Shown in pieces: positions 53,562-63,185 of a DNA stretch of 64,000 nucleotides. Both the position numbers and the translations under genes were made by a program. The stretch spans positions 806,001 through 870,000 of the forward strand of contig JBFXJP010000001.1 in the NCBI GenBank assembly GCA_050174775.1. Reading direction: 5' to 3'. A model generated the notes under the pieces. It did not search any database and had not been told where the DNA came from. It was given only the letters and a program-made list of their open reading frames with translations. The DNA is from CAYPGJ01 sp050174775. Lineage in GTDB: Bacteria > Planctomycetota > Phycisphaerae > Phycisphaerales > UBA1924. How positions within the stretch are numbered: the first letter of the stretch is position 1; each line of letters begins with the position of its first letter.

Positions 53562-54590
53562 TCACGGCTCGTCCGTCGACGCCCCCGCATACACCGGCTC
53601 GCCCACTCCAGCCCACGTCCGCCACGGGCCAAGACTCCGCTCCGCCAACGCGATCGGGTCGGCCCCCGACGGCGCCTCCCGGAACGCCACCAGACAACGG
53701 CCCAGCCGCTCCGGAGCGTGCGCCCGCAAGGACGCCACCAGCCCGCGGCTCTGCTCGTACAGGTCATGGAAGTCAGCCCGGTGCAGCCCCCCGGAGCACC
53801 CCAGCGCCAGCAGCTCGCTCGTCGCCACACGCCCCCCCCCATGCCCGGCCTCATCCGCCCCGAGCGCCTCCGCCACGAACGCCTCGGCAAGACCCTCCGT
53901 CAGCCACATCGGGTACTCGGCCTCGCGAGTCTGCAACCCCGTGTTGAACGACAGCAGGTGCACCACTTCGTGCAACGTCTTGCGCGACGTCGCGCGCAGC
54001 GCGTCCGCAAGCACGCTCTCCCGAAGGGCGCGCCCCGCCTGATCCCCGGGGCAGCGCGCCAGCAGCGCCCGATACTCCGGGCTGTCCGCGTCGTCATACA
54101 GCACGACGCGGTTGGACAACGCCGCGTAATACCCCCCCATCCACGACGCGTCGATCCCGTCCTCGTCGCGCGCGAATGCGAGAAAATCCTCGTGCCGGGA
54201 GAACAAGATCACACGCAGCGGCTCCGCCGGTTCGTGCAGTGGAACCCCGAACGAGAACGCCCACGACCCGAACCCCTCGGCGCACAGCGCCAAGGCGTCG
54301 GTCGCGGCGCTCGTCACGGGCGCACTCGCATCCGTGTGCAGCACGAACGGTCCAACATGGACTTCCCGGAACTCCTTCGGAAGGGCGGCAGAGAACGAAT
54401 CGGCAGAGCGTCCTGCGTGAGCCGTTGGGATCTGCCATGGAGCCCAATGGAGGAGCACGAGCGAAGCGGCCACGAGCCCGAAACGGGCGGGCAAGGGCCG
54501 TGCTTTCTCTCCTCCCGTCACGGGCCAATGCATCGGCCGAAACGACCGCGCATTGAGCCCTCTCCACCTCCCCGGCGCACGACTCGCCAT
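53562..54590 (-). CDS. Gluzincin-like zinc peptidase, DUF1570 type
   Basis: 342 residues. The motif HEVVH (207-211) is followed after 20 residues by WLTEGLAEAF, with Glu at 232. This is the HExxH...E ligand set of gluzincin (peptidase MA-like) proteins. An N-terminal hydrophobic segment (about 37-58) suggests export. VHVGPFVLHTDASAPVTSAATDAL and LRVILFSRHEDFLAFA precede the motif, as in the DUF1570 family of planctomycetes. The start is uncertain: ATG at 54590 is the longest and ATG at 54533 would also work; neither has a clear Shine-Dalgarno sequence. Confidence 0.75.
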   Translation of the reverse strand: MASRAPGRWRGLNARSFRPMHWPVTGGEKARPLPARFGLVAASLVLLHWAPWQIPTAHAGRSADSFSAALPKEFREVHVGPFVLHTDASAPVTSAATDALALCAEGFGSWAFSFGVPLHEPAEPLRVILFSRHEDFLAFARDEDGIDASWMGGYYAALSNRVVLYDDADSPEYRALLARCPGDQAGRALRESVLADALRATSRKTLHEVVHLLSFNTGLQTREAEYPMWLTEGLAEAFVAEALGADEAGHGGGRVATSELLALGCSGGLHRADFHDLYEQSRGLVASLRAHAPERLGRCLVAFREAPSGADPIALAERSLGPWRTWAGVGEPVYAGASTDEP

Positions 54591-54727
54591 TCCGGCGCCC
54601 GCGCCGACCGCGCCGACCGCCCCAAACCCCCATCCCCACCATCCGGAACCACCCCCACATCACCGGTGTACCATGCGTCATCAAGCCTCGGCCCCCATGT
54701 GCCGAAGCCGCCTTATCGGGAACGCAT

Positions 54728-55108
54728 ATGCTCTGGCGCACCGCCATCATCATCAGCCTCGTCTTCCAGTCCCTCCTGGGGCTGACGGCCGAGGCGATCG
54801 CCTCGACGCGGACCCCCGCGTCCTGCGGCCCCGCGCCCGCCTGCTGCGCCCCGTCCGAAAACTCCACCTCGTGCTGCCCGAGCGACGAAACGCTCACGGA
54901 CTCCTGCGCCTGCGCCGCCCCGGCGGAGCCCGTCCCTGAACCAATCAAAAGCGTCCGCGTCGTCGAACGCACCACCCTTCTCGCGCCCATCATCAAATCC
55001 ACACTCTCCTGGCCGGCCCCCCGCACGTGGCCGGCCCCCCTCCAGGGCCCAGGCGTCCCGCATCGCGACGCCCCCGCGCTCAGCCGACTCTGTGTCTGGT
55101 TGACCTGA
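54728..55108 (+). CDS. Small exported Cys-rich protein at the head of a metal-efflux operon
   Basis: 126 residues. A signal sequence (MLWRTAIIISLVFQSLLGLTAEAIA) is followed by a Cys-rich segment, CGPAPACCAPSENSTSCCPS and CACAAP, with eight Cys in about 31 residues, then a Pro-rich tail. The Cys spacing suggests metal binding in the periplasm. It lies just upstream of the TolC-like gene. I do not recognise a named family; context makes metal sensing or buffering plausible. Confidence 0.6.
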   Translation: MLWRTAIIISLVFQSLLGLTAEAIASTRTPASCGPAPACCAPSENSTSCCPSDETLTDSCACAAPAEPVPEPIKSVRVVERTTLLAPIIKSTLSWPAPRTWPAPLQGPGVPHRDAPALSRLCVWLT

Positions 55109-55126
55109 AGACCTGATCCCGCGCCA

Positions 55127-55142
55127 CCACTGCGCGCAGTGG
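55127..55142. promoter_or_regulatory. Perfect 16-bp palindrome upstream of the efflux genes
   Basis: CCACTGCGCGCAGTGG is its own reverse complement. It lies about 80 bp before the TolC-like gene start and has no T-tract, so it may be a regulator site. Confidence 0.35.
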
Positions 55143-55220
55143 GCGTGAGGCATCGTCACGCGCCGACACACGTCATCCCTCGGCGCCCTCTCAACACCCA
55201 AAACACACACCAGGTGCACC

Positions 55221-56537
55221 GTGAAGGCATCGCACACCGCGTATCCGCGTGCGCTCGTCGCCGCGTTGATCGTCATGACATCCCACGCCGCAGCCGGCGA
55301 ACCGACGGCGCAGCCCGAGCCGCGCAGCGTCGCGCTCCCCTCCGTCGATGCGTCGAGCACGCTCGACCAGCTCGTCGCCTACGCCTGGGCCACCAGCCCG
55401 GAGGTCCGAGCCGCCGAGCAACGCTGGCTCGCGGCCCAGGCCCGCCCCGCGCAGGAAGGCTCCCTCCCCGACCCCAAAGTCGACTACATGCTCGACGTCA
55501 CCAACCGCATCCATGAGCAGGAGATCGTGGTCATGCAGGGCGTCCCCTGGCCCGGGAAGCTCGACCGCCGACGCGATGCAGCATCCCTCGCCGCCGACAG
55601 CGAAGAGCGACGCGTCGAAGCCGTCCGACAGGGCATCCGCCAGAAGGTCGCCGACGCCTACTACGAGCTGGCCTACCTCTCCCGCGCCATCGCGATCACC
55701 AACGACGCCCTCGGTTTCGTCAGCCAATCCGAACAGGCCGCCCGCGCCCAATACCTCACCAAGACAGAAAACGCCTACGCAAAGCTCCTCCAGGCCCAGG
55801 TCGAGCGCGCTCGCATCGAGAACGACCTCGCCACGCTGATTGCCCGCATCGCCCCCGAGCGCGCCCGCCTCAACGCCGCGCTGGGCCGCAACCCCGCCGA
55901 CCCCGTGCCCACCAACGCGCAGCTCCCCGACACCCTCCTCGACGCCGACGATGCGCACGTCCTCGCACGCCTCCGCGAGAAGAGCCCCGCCCTCGCGGCC
56001 CTCGCCTCCGACATCGCCTCCCGCCAGGCATCCGAACGCGCGGCGCGCCTCGAGTCCTACCCCGACCTCGAGTTCGGAGTCGGCGGCGACGTCACCGAGG
56101 AAACCGTCATCTTCCGCGCCGCCATCACCATCCCCCTCTGGGACGGCAAGAACAAGGCGCGTGTCCGCGAAGCCGTCGCCAACCGACTCCTGGCCGCCCA
56201 CGAACGCGAAGCCGCGATCAACGACCTCGAAGCCGCGACCTCGCGCCTCCTCTTCGAGCACCGCGACGCGCACCGGAAAGCCACACTCCTCGAGCACGTC
56301 ATCATCCCCAAAGCCGACGAGGCCGTGCGATCCACCCTCGCCTGCTGCGGCGCCGGCACGGCCACGCTGCTCGAATCCCTCGACACACAACGCACACTTC
56401 TGAGCGTCCAGCTCGAGCACGAGCGCGCGCGTGCCGACCGCGCTCAAGCCCTCGCGGCCCTCGAAGCCATCGTGGGCGAGCCCCTTCCCACACGCACCGA
56501 TGACCCGCCCGCCACTCCCGAAGGAGCCTCACGATGA
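55221..56537 (+). CDS. TolC-like outer membrane efflux protein
   Basis: 438 residues from a GTG start with a signal peptide (residues 1-25). Two OEP repeats of long helices are seen: the N-terminal repeat from STLDQLVAYAWATSPEVRAAEQRW, and the second from AHVLARLREKSPALAALASDI, with the paired LPDPKVDYML and YPDLEFGVGGD beta segments. It forms the outer-membrane channel of a tripartite metal exporter. The stop overlaps the start of the adaptor gene (ATGA), so translation is coupled. Confidence 0.9.
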   Translation: MKASHTAYPRALVAALIVMTSHAAAGEPTAQPEPRSVALPSVDASSTLDQLVAYAWATSPEVRAAEQRWLAAQARPAQEGSLPDPKVDYMLDVTNRIHEQEIVVMQGVPWPGKLDRRRDAASLAADSEERRVEAVRQGIRQKVADAYYELAYLSRAIAITNDALGFVSQSEQAARAQYLTKTENAYAKLLQAQVERARIENDLATLIARIAPERARLNAALGRNPADPVPTNAQLPDTLLDADDAHVLARLREKSPALAALASDIASRQASERAARLESYPDLEFGVGGDVTEETVIFRAAITIPLWDGKNKARVREAVANRLLAAHEREAAINDLEAATSRLLFEHRDAHRKATLLEHVIIPKADEAVRSTLACCGAGTATLLESLDTQRTLLSVQLEHERARADRAQALAALEAIVGEPLPTRTDDPPATPEGASR

Positions 56538-58468
56538 GCGCTTCCGCACGACCACGCTTCGCGCGATTCCTCCCCAGCATCGGCTGGACCGTGATCACCC
56601 TCGCGCTCATCACGGGCGCATTCATCATCGGCCGAGGCCTCCACACCGGCGCGATGAAGGCCACTCCCGCAACCGCTTCCGCAGCAACCGAGGAAGGCGC
56701 CGCGCCCACCGTCTGGACCTGCTCCATGCACCCGCAGATCCGCCTGCCCAGCCCAGGCCAGTGCCCCATCTGCTTCATGGACCTCATCCCCCTCCGCCCC
56801 GGCGCCGGCAGCACAACAGACCCCTCAGCCCCTGTCCTCACCCTCTCCGACGCCGCACGCGCCCTCGCCGAGATCGAAACGTCACCAGTCACCCGCGCCC
56901 CCGCCTCCGTCGACGTGCGCATGGTCGGGCTCGTCGAATACGACCGCACGCGCATCCGCGACGTCGCCGTGCTCTCCGAAGGCCAGCTCGACCGCCTCTA
57001 CGTCCAGTTCGCCGGCGCTCCCGTCAAAAAGGGCGAACACCTTGCCGCCTTCTACAGCCCGCAGGTCCTCACCGCAGGCAACGAACTCGTCGCCGCACTC
57101 ACCGCCCCCCGACCCGTCGGGCTCGAAGGCGACATGAATCTCGCCGACGTCGCCCAGCAACGCCTCCACCTCCTCGGCGTCCCCCAGGACCACATCGACC
57201 ACATCCTCCGCACCAAGACCAACCCGCGCACCTACACCATCTACAGCCCTATCGACGGCGTCATCCGAGCGATCGACGCCCACGAGGGACACTGGCTCGA
57301 ACTCGGTGAGGACTTTGTTGAGATCGTCGACACCTCGCGCATGTGGGTCCTCCTCGACGCCTACGAACGCGACCTCCCCTTCATCCGCTACGGCCAGCAC
57401 GTCAACGTCACCGTCGACGCCCTCCCCGGGCGCATCTTCGAGGCCTTCGTCGCCTTCATCCCCCCCGAACTCGACCCGCGCACCCGCACCGCCAAAGTGC
57501 GCCTCACCGTCGCGAACTCCGACAACGCGCTCAAGCAGGGCATGTTCGTCCGCGCCTCACTCCGCGCTGGCGTCCGTGCCGACGCCTCCGTCTACGCCCC
57601 CGACCTCACCGGCGTCTACGTCTGCCCCATGCACCCCGAGCAGCAATCAGACACACCCGCCAACTGCGACCTGTGCGGCATGGCCATGACCCCCGCCGGC
57701 GCCCCCGCCTCCACCTCCACTCCCGCCGATCCCCTCCTCATCCCCGCTTCCGCTCCGCTCATCACCGGCAAGCGCGCAATCGTCTACGTCGAACGCAAGT
57801 CCGGCGAATTCGAGGGCCGCGAAATCTCCCTGGGCCTGCGCGTCGGCGATCACTACGTCGTCCTCGACGGCCTCTCCGAGAACGACCGCGTCGTCACGCG
57901 CGGCAACTTCAAGATCGACAGCGCCCTCCAGATCGAAGCGCGCCCCAGCATCATGAGCCCCTCCGCCTCCACAACCCCCCCACTCCTCCCCGCGCGCCTC
58001 AACCTCTCCCCCGAAGACCGCGCAGCAGCCGCGCCCGTCTGGTCCGCGGCATTCTCCCTCGCCCGTGCGCTCGCCGCGAGCGACCTCACCGCCGCGCGCT
58101 CCGCCTCCTCCACACTCAACGCCGCGCTCTCCTCAGCCTCCCCCACCAACCCCGCCGCGCGCGACGCCCTCCAATCCGCCTCCCGCGCCATCTCTCCCAC
58201 GGCCGCGCACGCCGAGCACATGGACCTCGACGCCCTCCGCGCCGCCTTCCGCGACTGGACCGCCTCCCTCATCACCCTCGCCGACACGCTCGGCCCGCCC
58301 GACGGACTCACCCTCTACCTCCAGCACTGCCCCATGGCCTTCGACGATGACGGCGCCGACTGGCTCCTCGACGAGAAAGACATCCTCAACCCCTACTACG
58401 GCGACGCCATGCTCCACTGCGGCGAGATCACGCGCGAGATCGCTCCCTCCACCGGAGACGCGCAGTGA
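56534..58468 (+). CDS. CusB-like membrane-fusion adaptor with two metal-binding modules and DUF3347 domain
   Basis: 644 residues. A membrane anchor (17-33) precedes a heavy-metal-binding domain (61-90: WTCSMHPQIRLPSPGQCPIC). The barrel-sandwich and beta-barrel adaptor core (about 115-350) has VAVLSEGQLDRLYVQFAGAPV, YTIYSPIDGVIRAIDAHEG and VTVDALPGRIFEAFVAFIPPE. A second metal-binding module (about 360-390: VCPMHPEQQSDTPANCDLCG) interrupts the usual order. The C-terminal helical domain (about 500-640), with LQHCPMAFDDDGADWLLDEKD and PYYGDAMLHCGEI, is DUF3347, a Cu-binding-associated module. It links the pump to TolC and hands over metal, probably Cu or Ag. The stop overlaps the pump start (GTGA). 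Confidence 0.9.
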   Translation: MSASARPRFARFLPSIGWTVITLALITGAFIIGRGLHTGAMKATPATASAATEEGAAPTVWTCSMHPQIRLPSPGQCPICFMDLIPLRPGAGSTTDPSAPVLTLSDAARALAEIETSPVTRAPASVDVRMVGLVEYDRTRIRDVAVLSEGQLDRLYVQFAGAPVKKGEHLAAFYSPQVLTAGNELVAALTAPRPVGLEGDMNLADVAQQRLHLLGVPQDHIDHILRTKTNPRTYTIYSPIDGVIRAIDAHEGHWLELGEDFVEIVDTSRMWVLLDAYERDLPFIRYGQHVNVTVDALPGRIFEAFVAFIPPELDPRTRTAKVRLTVANSDNALKQGMFVRASLRAGVRADASVYAPDLTGVYVCPMHPEQQSDTPANCDLCGMAMTPAGAPASTSTPADPLLIPASAPLITGKRAIVYVERKSGEFEGREISLGLRVGDHYVVLDGLSENDRVVTRGNFKIDSALQIEARPSIMSPSASTTPPLLPARLNLSPEDRAAAAPVWSAAFSLARALAASDLTAARSASSTLNAALSSASPTNPAARDALQSASRAISPTAAHAEHMDLDALRAAFRDWTASLITLADTLGPPDGLTLYLQHCPMAFDDDGADWLLDEKDILNPYYGDAMLHCGEITREIAPSTGDAQ

Positions 58469-61400
58469 ACACCCCCAAAGGCCCGCTCGCCTCCATCTTC
58501 CGCTTCTGCCTCGAGCAGAAGGCCCTCGTCGTCATCCTCGCCGCGATGCTCATCGTCGCCGGCCTCTACACCGCGCCCTTCAACTGGTCGCTCGGCGGCA
58601 TGCCGCGCAACCCCGTCCCCGTCGACGCCATCCCCGACATCGGCGAGAACCAACAGATCGTCTTCACCGAGTGGCCCGGACGCTCGCCCCAGGACGTCGA
58701 AAACCAGATCACCTACCCGCTCACCACCGCGCTCCTCGGCGTGCCCGGCGTCAAAACCGTCCGCTCCACCTCCATGTTCGGCTTCTCCTCCATCTACCTC
58801 GTCTTCAACGAGGACGTGGAGTTCTACTGGTCCCGCTCGCGCATCCTCGAAAAACTCAGCAGCCTCCCCGCGGCAACGCTCCCCGAAGGCGTAGCCCCAG
58901 CCCTCGGCCCCGACGCCACCGCCCTGGGCCAGGTCTTCTGGTACACCCTCGAAGGCCGCGACGCCCAGGGCAACCCGGCGGGCGGCTGGGGCCTCGACGA
59001 CCTCCGCTCCATCCAGGACTGGACGGTCCGCTACGCCCTCCTCTCCGCCGAAGGCGTCGCCGAAGTCGCCTCCGTCGGCGGCTTCGTCCGCGAGTACCAG
59101 GTCGACCTCGACCCCGACGCCATGCGCGCCTTCGACGTCTCCGTCGAGGACGTCTTCAACGCCGTCCGCAAGTCCAACATCGACGTCGGCGCGCGCACCA
59201 TCGAGGTCAACCGCGTCGAGCACGTCGTCCGAGGCCTCGGCTATCTCCGCTCCGTCGAAGACCTCGAGAACACCGTCATCCGTCAGACCGAGAACGCACC
59301 CCTCCTCATCAGCCACGTCGCTCGCGTCACCCTCGGCCCCGCGCAACGCTTCGGCGCCCTCGACAAAAGCGGCGCCGAAGCCGTCGGCGGTGTCGTCGTC
59401 GTCCGTCACGCCGCAAACCCCCTCGAAGTCATCAACAACGTCAAAGACAGGATCGCCGAGATCTCCCCCGGCCTCCCCTCCAAGACCCTCCCCGACGGCC
59501 GCGTCAGCCGCGTCTCCATCGTCCCCTTCTACGACCGCACCCAGCTCATCGAGGAAACCCTCGACACCCTCAGCACCGCCATCATCGAGCAGATCCTCCT
59601 CACCATCGTCGTCGTCATCGTCATGGTGAACCACCTCCGCACCGCCGCGCTGATCAGCGCCGTCCTCCCCGCGGCCGTGCTCTCCTGCTTCATCCTCATG
59701 CGCTTCGCCGGCGTCGACGCCAACGTCGTCTCCCTCGCGGGCATCGCCATCGCCATCGGCACCCTCGTCGACATGGGCATCATCCTCTGCGAGAACATCC
59801 TCAAGCACCTCGACGAAGCGCCCCCCGACGAGCCCCGCATCAACGTCGTCCACCGCGCCACCACCGAAGTCGGCTCCGCCATCATCACCGCCGTCGGCAC
59901 CACCCTCATCGGCTTCCTCCCCGTCTTCGCGATGACCGGCTCCGAAGGCAAGCTCTTCCGTCCCCTCGCCTTCACCAAAACCTTCGCACTCGCCGCCTCC
60001 GTCGTCGTCGCCCTCACCATCATCCCCCCCGCCGCGCACATCCTCCTCGGGCCGCGCGCCCCGCGCAAGGGCGTCCGGCGCGGCTTCTATTCCGGCGTCG
60101 TCGCCGCAGGCCTCGTCATCGCCCTCTCCCTCTCCTGGTGGGCCGGCGGCCTCCTCGCCCTCGTCGGCGCCGCGCGCCTCGCGCAGGACTCCCTCCCCAA
60201 ACCGCTCGCCAAGCTCGCCTCCATCTCCGTCTCCATCGCCGTTGCCGTCGCCGTCTGCGTCTGGCTCAGCGAACGCTGGGTCCCCCTCGGCGTTGACAAG
60301 GGGCAACTCCTCAACGCCCTCTTCGTCATCGCCCTCATCGGCGGTCTCCTCCTCCTCTACGTCCTCTTCGAACGCCTCTACGGCCCCATCCTCCGATGGT
60401 GCCTCGACCACAAAGCGCTCTTCCTCACCGCGCCCATCACCATCGTCCTCTTCGGCCTCTCCGTCTGGCTCGGCTTCGACCGCGCCTTCTCCTTCATCCC
60501 CTACACCTACGCCCGTCTCGGCGGCAACCCCGCGGACATCCGCTCCAGCGACACATGGGTCGCCGCGCGTCACGCACTCCCCGGTCTCGGCAAGGAGTTC
60601 ATGCCGCCCCTCGACGAGGGCTCCTTCCTCTTCATGCCCTCCGCCATGCCCCACGCCTCCATCGGCGAAGCCCTCGACATCCTCCAAAAGCAAGACCGCG
60701 CCATCACCGCCATCCCCGAGGTCGAGTCCGTCGTCGGCAAGATCGGCCGCGCCGAAACCGCCCTCGACCCCGCGCCCCTCCAGATGATCGAAACGATCGT
60801 CACCCTCACCCCCGAATACATCCTCGACGAAGACGGCAACCGACGCCTCTTCCGCTACGACACCTCCTCAGCATCCTTCACACGCGACGAGCACAACGCC
60901 CTCATCCCCGACCAGCACGGCAAGCCCTTCCGACTCTGGCGCGAACACATCCGCTCCACCGACGACATCTGGGACGAGATCGTCCGCGCCGGCAACGTCC
61001 CCGGCGCCACCTCCGCTCCCAAGCTCCAGCCCATCGCCGCGCGCCTCGTCATGCTCCAGACCGGCATCCGCGCGCCCATGGCCGTCAAGATCAAAGGCCC
61101 CACACTCGAGTCCATCGAACAGGTCGCCCTCGACGTCGAACGACTCCTCAAGGAAGTCCCCGCCATCCAACCCGCCGCCGTCATCGCAGACCGCGTCATC
61201 GGCAAGCCCTACATCGAGATCGACGTCGACCGCGAACGCATCGCCCGCTACGGCCTCTCCGTCCAGGACGTCCAGATGGCCATCGACGCAGCCATCGGCG
61301 GCGCCCCCATCACCACCACCGTCGAAGGACGCGAGCGATACCCCGTCCGCGTCCGCTACATGCGCGAGCTCCGCGATCAGCCCGAAACACTGGCAGGCGT

Positions 61401-62325
61401 CCTCATCGCCGCCATGCCCGAAGACGGCGGCGCAGCGTCCATGCCCGACTCTGCCGAACAACCCGTTGCCAACCGCCGCGCACACATCCCGCTCGCCGAT
61501 CTCGCCACCATCCGCTCCGTCCGCGGCCCCGACATGATCAAGAGCGAAGACACCTTCCTCGTCGGCTACGTCCTCTTCGACAAGAAGCCCGGCGTCGGCG
61601 AAGTCGATGCCGTCGAGCAGGCCAGACGCTTCCTCGACTCCAACATCGCCTCCGGCGCGCTCACCATCCCCAACGGCGTCAGCATCTCCTACGCAGGCAC
61701 ATGGGAAAACCAGGCCCGCGCACAAAAGACCCTCATCGTCCTCGTCCCCCTCGCCCTCTCCCTCATCCTCCTCGTCCTCTACCTCCAGTTTCGAGGCGTC
61801 CTCATGAGCCTCATCGTCTTCTCCAGCGTCGTCGTCGCATGGGGCGGCGGATTCACCATGCTCTGGCTCTACGCACAGCCCTGGTGGTTCGACTTCGAGA
61901 TCCTCGGCCGCAACATGCGCGATCTCTTCCAGTTCCACCCCATCAACCTCTCCGTTGCAGTCTGGGTCGGCTTCCTCGCCCTCTTCGGCATCGCCGAGGA
62001 CGACGGCGTCGTCATCGCCACCTACGTGCGCCAGAGTCTCAACGAGCGCAAGCCCCGCACCATTCCCGAGATCCGCGCCGCAATCTTCGCCGCCGGCCTC
62101 CGACGCGTCCGCCCCTGCCTCATGACCACCGCAACCACCGTCCTCGCCCTCCTCCCCGTGCTCACCAGCACCGGACGAGGCTCAGACCTCATGATCCCCA
62201 TGGCCATCCCCACACTGGGCGGGATGACCGTCGTCCTCATCACCATGTTCGTCGTACCAACCCTGTGCTCGCTCCTTGAGGAGACTAAACTCCGTTTCTC
62301 GAAGGAAGCCGCACCAAGCACCTGA
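58465..62325 (+). CDS. CusA/CzcA-family heavy-metal RND efflux pump with extra membrane segments
   Basis: 1286 residues, clearly longer than typical CusA (about 1050). GTG start, coupled to the adaptor gene. Family motifs: VPVDAIPDIGENQQIVFTEW, GIAIAIGTLVDMGIILCEN with D436 in the proton-relay helix, GLGKEFMPPLDEGSFLFMP in the periplasmic porter domain, and FGIAEDDGVVIATYVRQSL late. A hydrophobic module at about 530-638 has three to four extra membrane stretches, beginning FYSGVVAAGLVIALSLSWWA. It exports metal ions from the periplasm and cytoplasm through the TolC channel, driven by protons. The metal is inferred as Cu/Ag from the HMBD and YHS context; Zn/Co/Cd is possible. Confidence 0.92.
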   Translation: MNTPKGPLASIFRFCLEQKALVVILAAMLIVAGLYTAPFNWSLGGMPRNPVPVDAIPDIGENQQIVFTEWPGRSPQDVENQITYPLTTALLGVPGVKTVRSTSMFGFSSIYLVFNEDVEFYWSRSRILEKLSSLPAATLPEGVAPALGPDATALGQVFWYTLEGRDAQGNPAGGWGLDDLRSIQDWTVRYALLSAEGVAEVASVGGFVREYQVDLDPDAMRAFDVSVEDVFNAVRKSNIDVGARTIEVNRVEHVVRGLGYLRSVEDLENTVIRQTENAPLLISHVARVTLGPAQRFGALDKSGAEAVGGVVVVRHAANPLEVINNVKDRIAEISPGLPSKTLPDGRVSRVSIVPFYDRTQLIEETLDTLSTAIIEQILLTIVVVIVMVNHLRTAALISAVLPAAVLSCFILMRFAGVDANVVSLAGIAIAIGTLVDMGIILCENILKHLDEAPPDEPRINVVHRATTEVGSAIITAVGTTLIGFLPVFAMTGSEGKLFRPLAFTKTFALAASVVVALTIIPPAAHILLGPRAPRKGVRRGFYSGVVAAGLVIALSLSWWAGGLLALVGAARLAQDSLPKPLAKLASISVSIAVAVAVCVWLSERWVPLGVDKGQLLNALFVIALIGGLLLLYVLFERLYGPILRWCLDHKALFLTAPITIVLFGLSVWLGFDRAFSFIPYTYARLGGNPADIRSSDTWVAARHALPGLGKEFMPPLDEGSFLFMPSAMPHASIGEALDILQKQDRAITAIPEVESVVGKIGRAETALDPAPLQMIETIVTLTPEYILDEDGNRRLFRYDTSSASFTRDEHNALIPDQHGKPFRLWREHIRSTDDIWDEIVRAGNVPGATSAPKLQPIAARLVMLQTGIRAPMAVKIKGPTLESIEQVALDVERLLKEVPAIQPAAVIADRVIGKPYIEIDVDRERIARYGLSVQDVQMAIDAAIGGAPITTTVEGRERYPVRVRYMRELRDQPETLAGVLIAAMPEDGGAASMPDSAEQPVANRRAHIPLADLATIRSVRGPDMIKSEDTFLVGYVLFDKKPGVGEVDAVEQARRFLDSNIASGALTIPNGVSISYAGTWENQARAQKTLIVLVPLALSLILLVLYLQFRGVLMSLIVFSSVVVAWGGGFTMLWLYAQPWWFDFEILGRNMRDLFQFHPINLSVAVWVGFLALFGIAEDDGVVIATYVRQSLNERKPRTIPEIRAAIFAAGLRRVRPCLMTTATTVLALLPVLTSTGRGSDLMIPMAIPTLGGMTVVLITMFVVPTLCSLLEETKLRFSKEAAPST

Positions 62326-62342
62326 CACTGGAGGTTGTGCTC

Positions 62343-63185
62343 ATGAAACGTTCCCGCTTCGCAACCCTCGCCGCCGCCCTCACCACGGGCGCGCTCGCGA
62401 TGCTCTCCGCAAACGCCTACGCCGGCGGCAAGACCTGCATCATCACCGGCGAGCCCGTTGAAGCCGGCTCGCCCACCGCCGAGTTCAACGGCAAGACCGT
62501 CGACTTCTGCTGCAAGCGCTGCCTCCGCAAGTGGGACGCTATGTCCGACAGCGAGAAGACCGCCACCCTCGCCAAGTTCACCCCCCCGGCCGAAGACCAC
62601 GACGAGGGCGACGACCATCACGCCCACGACGACGCCAACCCCGTCCCCGCGGGCAACGCCGCCTGCCCCGGCTGCGACGAGGTCATGTCCGGCCCCCCCG
62701 CCCACACCGTCGTCTTCAAGGGCGTCGCCATCGGCCTCTGCTGCGCAGGCTGCGAAGCCAAGTGGACCAAGATGGACGAGGATGCACGCTTCGACTTCCT
62801 CCTCGCCCACGCCGACATGGGCCCCGTCAACGACACCTGCCCCATCGGCAACGAGCCCATCGACCTCGCCACCCCCACCACCCGCGTGATGGGCAAGACC
62901 ATCGGCTACTGCTGCGCCGGCTGCGAGAAGCACTTCGCGGCGAAGCCCGCCGACGAGCAGAAGGCCTTCCTCGCCAAGTACGCCGATCTCCCCGTCGCAA
63001 ACACCTGGTGCCCCGTCGGCAAGCATGAGGTCAACGCCAACGGCGGACAATTCGTCTTCAACGGGAAGAAGATCCAGCTCTGCTGCCCCGACTGCATCCC
63101 CGGCTGGATCAAGATGTCCAACACCGAGCGTCAGGCCGCGCTCGTCGAAGCCCTCGAAGCGGGCAAGAGCAATGCAGCCCACTAA
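62343..63185 (+). CDS. Secreted protein with four YHS-type metal-binding domains
   Basis: 280 residues from ATG 62343 (GGAGG 9 bases upstream; the earlier GTG is too close to it). The signal peptide is about 1-27. Four repeats of a C-x(n)-F.GK-..-CC-xx-C pattern follow: C32/C56-C57-C60, C108-C111/C133-C134-C137, C166/C190-C191-C194, C223/C247-C248-C251. These are YHS/TRASH-type domains. A His/Asp/Glu-rich linker (DHDEGDDHHAHDD, 85-97) adds metal ligands. It probably buffers or delivers copper in the periplasm for the adjacent RND pump. The start of the next gene overlaps its end by 14 bp. Confidence 0.85.
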   Translation: MKRSRFATLAAALTTGALAMLSANAYAGGKTCIITGEPVEAGSPTAEFNGKTVDFCCKRCLRKWDAMSDSEKTATLAKFTPPAEDHDEGDDHHAHDDANPVPAGNAACPGCDEVMSGPPAHTVVFKGVAIGLCCAGCEAKWTKMDEDARFDFLLAHADMGPVNDTCPIGNEPIDLATPTTRVMGKTIGYCCAGCEKHFAAKPADEQKAFLAKYADLPVANTWCPVGKHEVNANGGQFVFNGKKIQLCCPDCIPGWIKMSNTERQAALVEALEAGKSNAAH

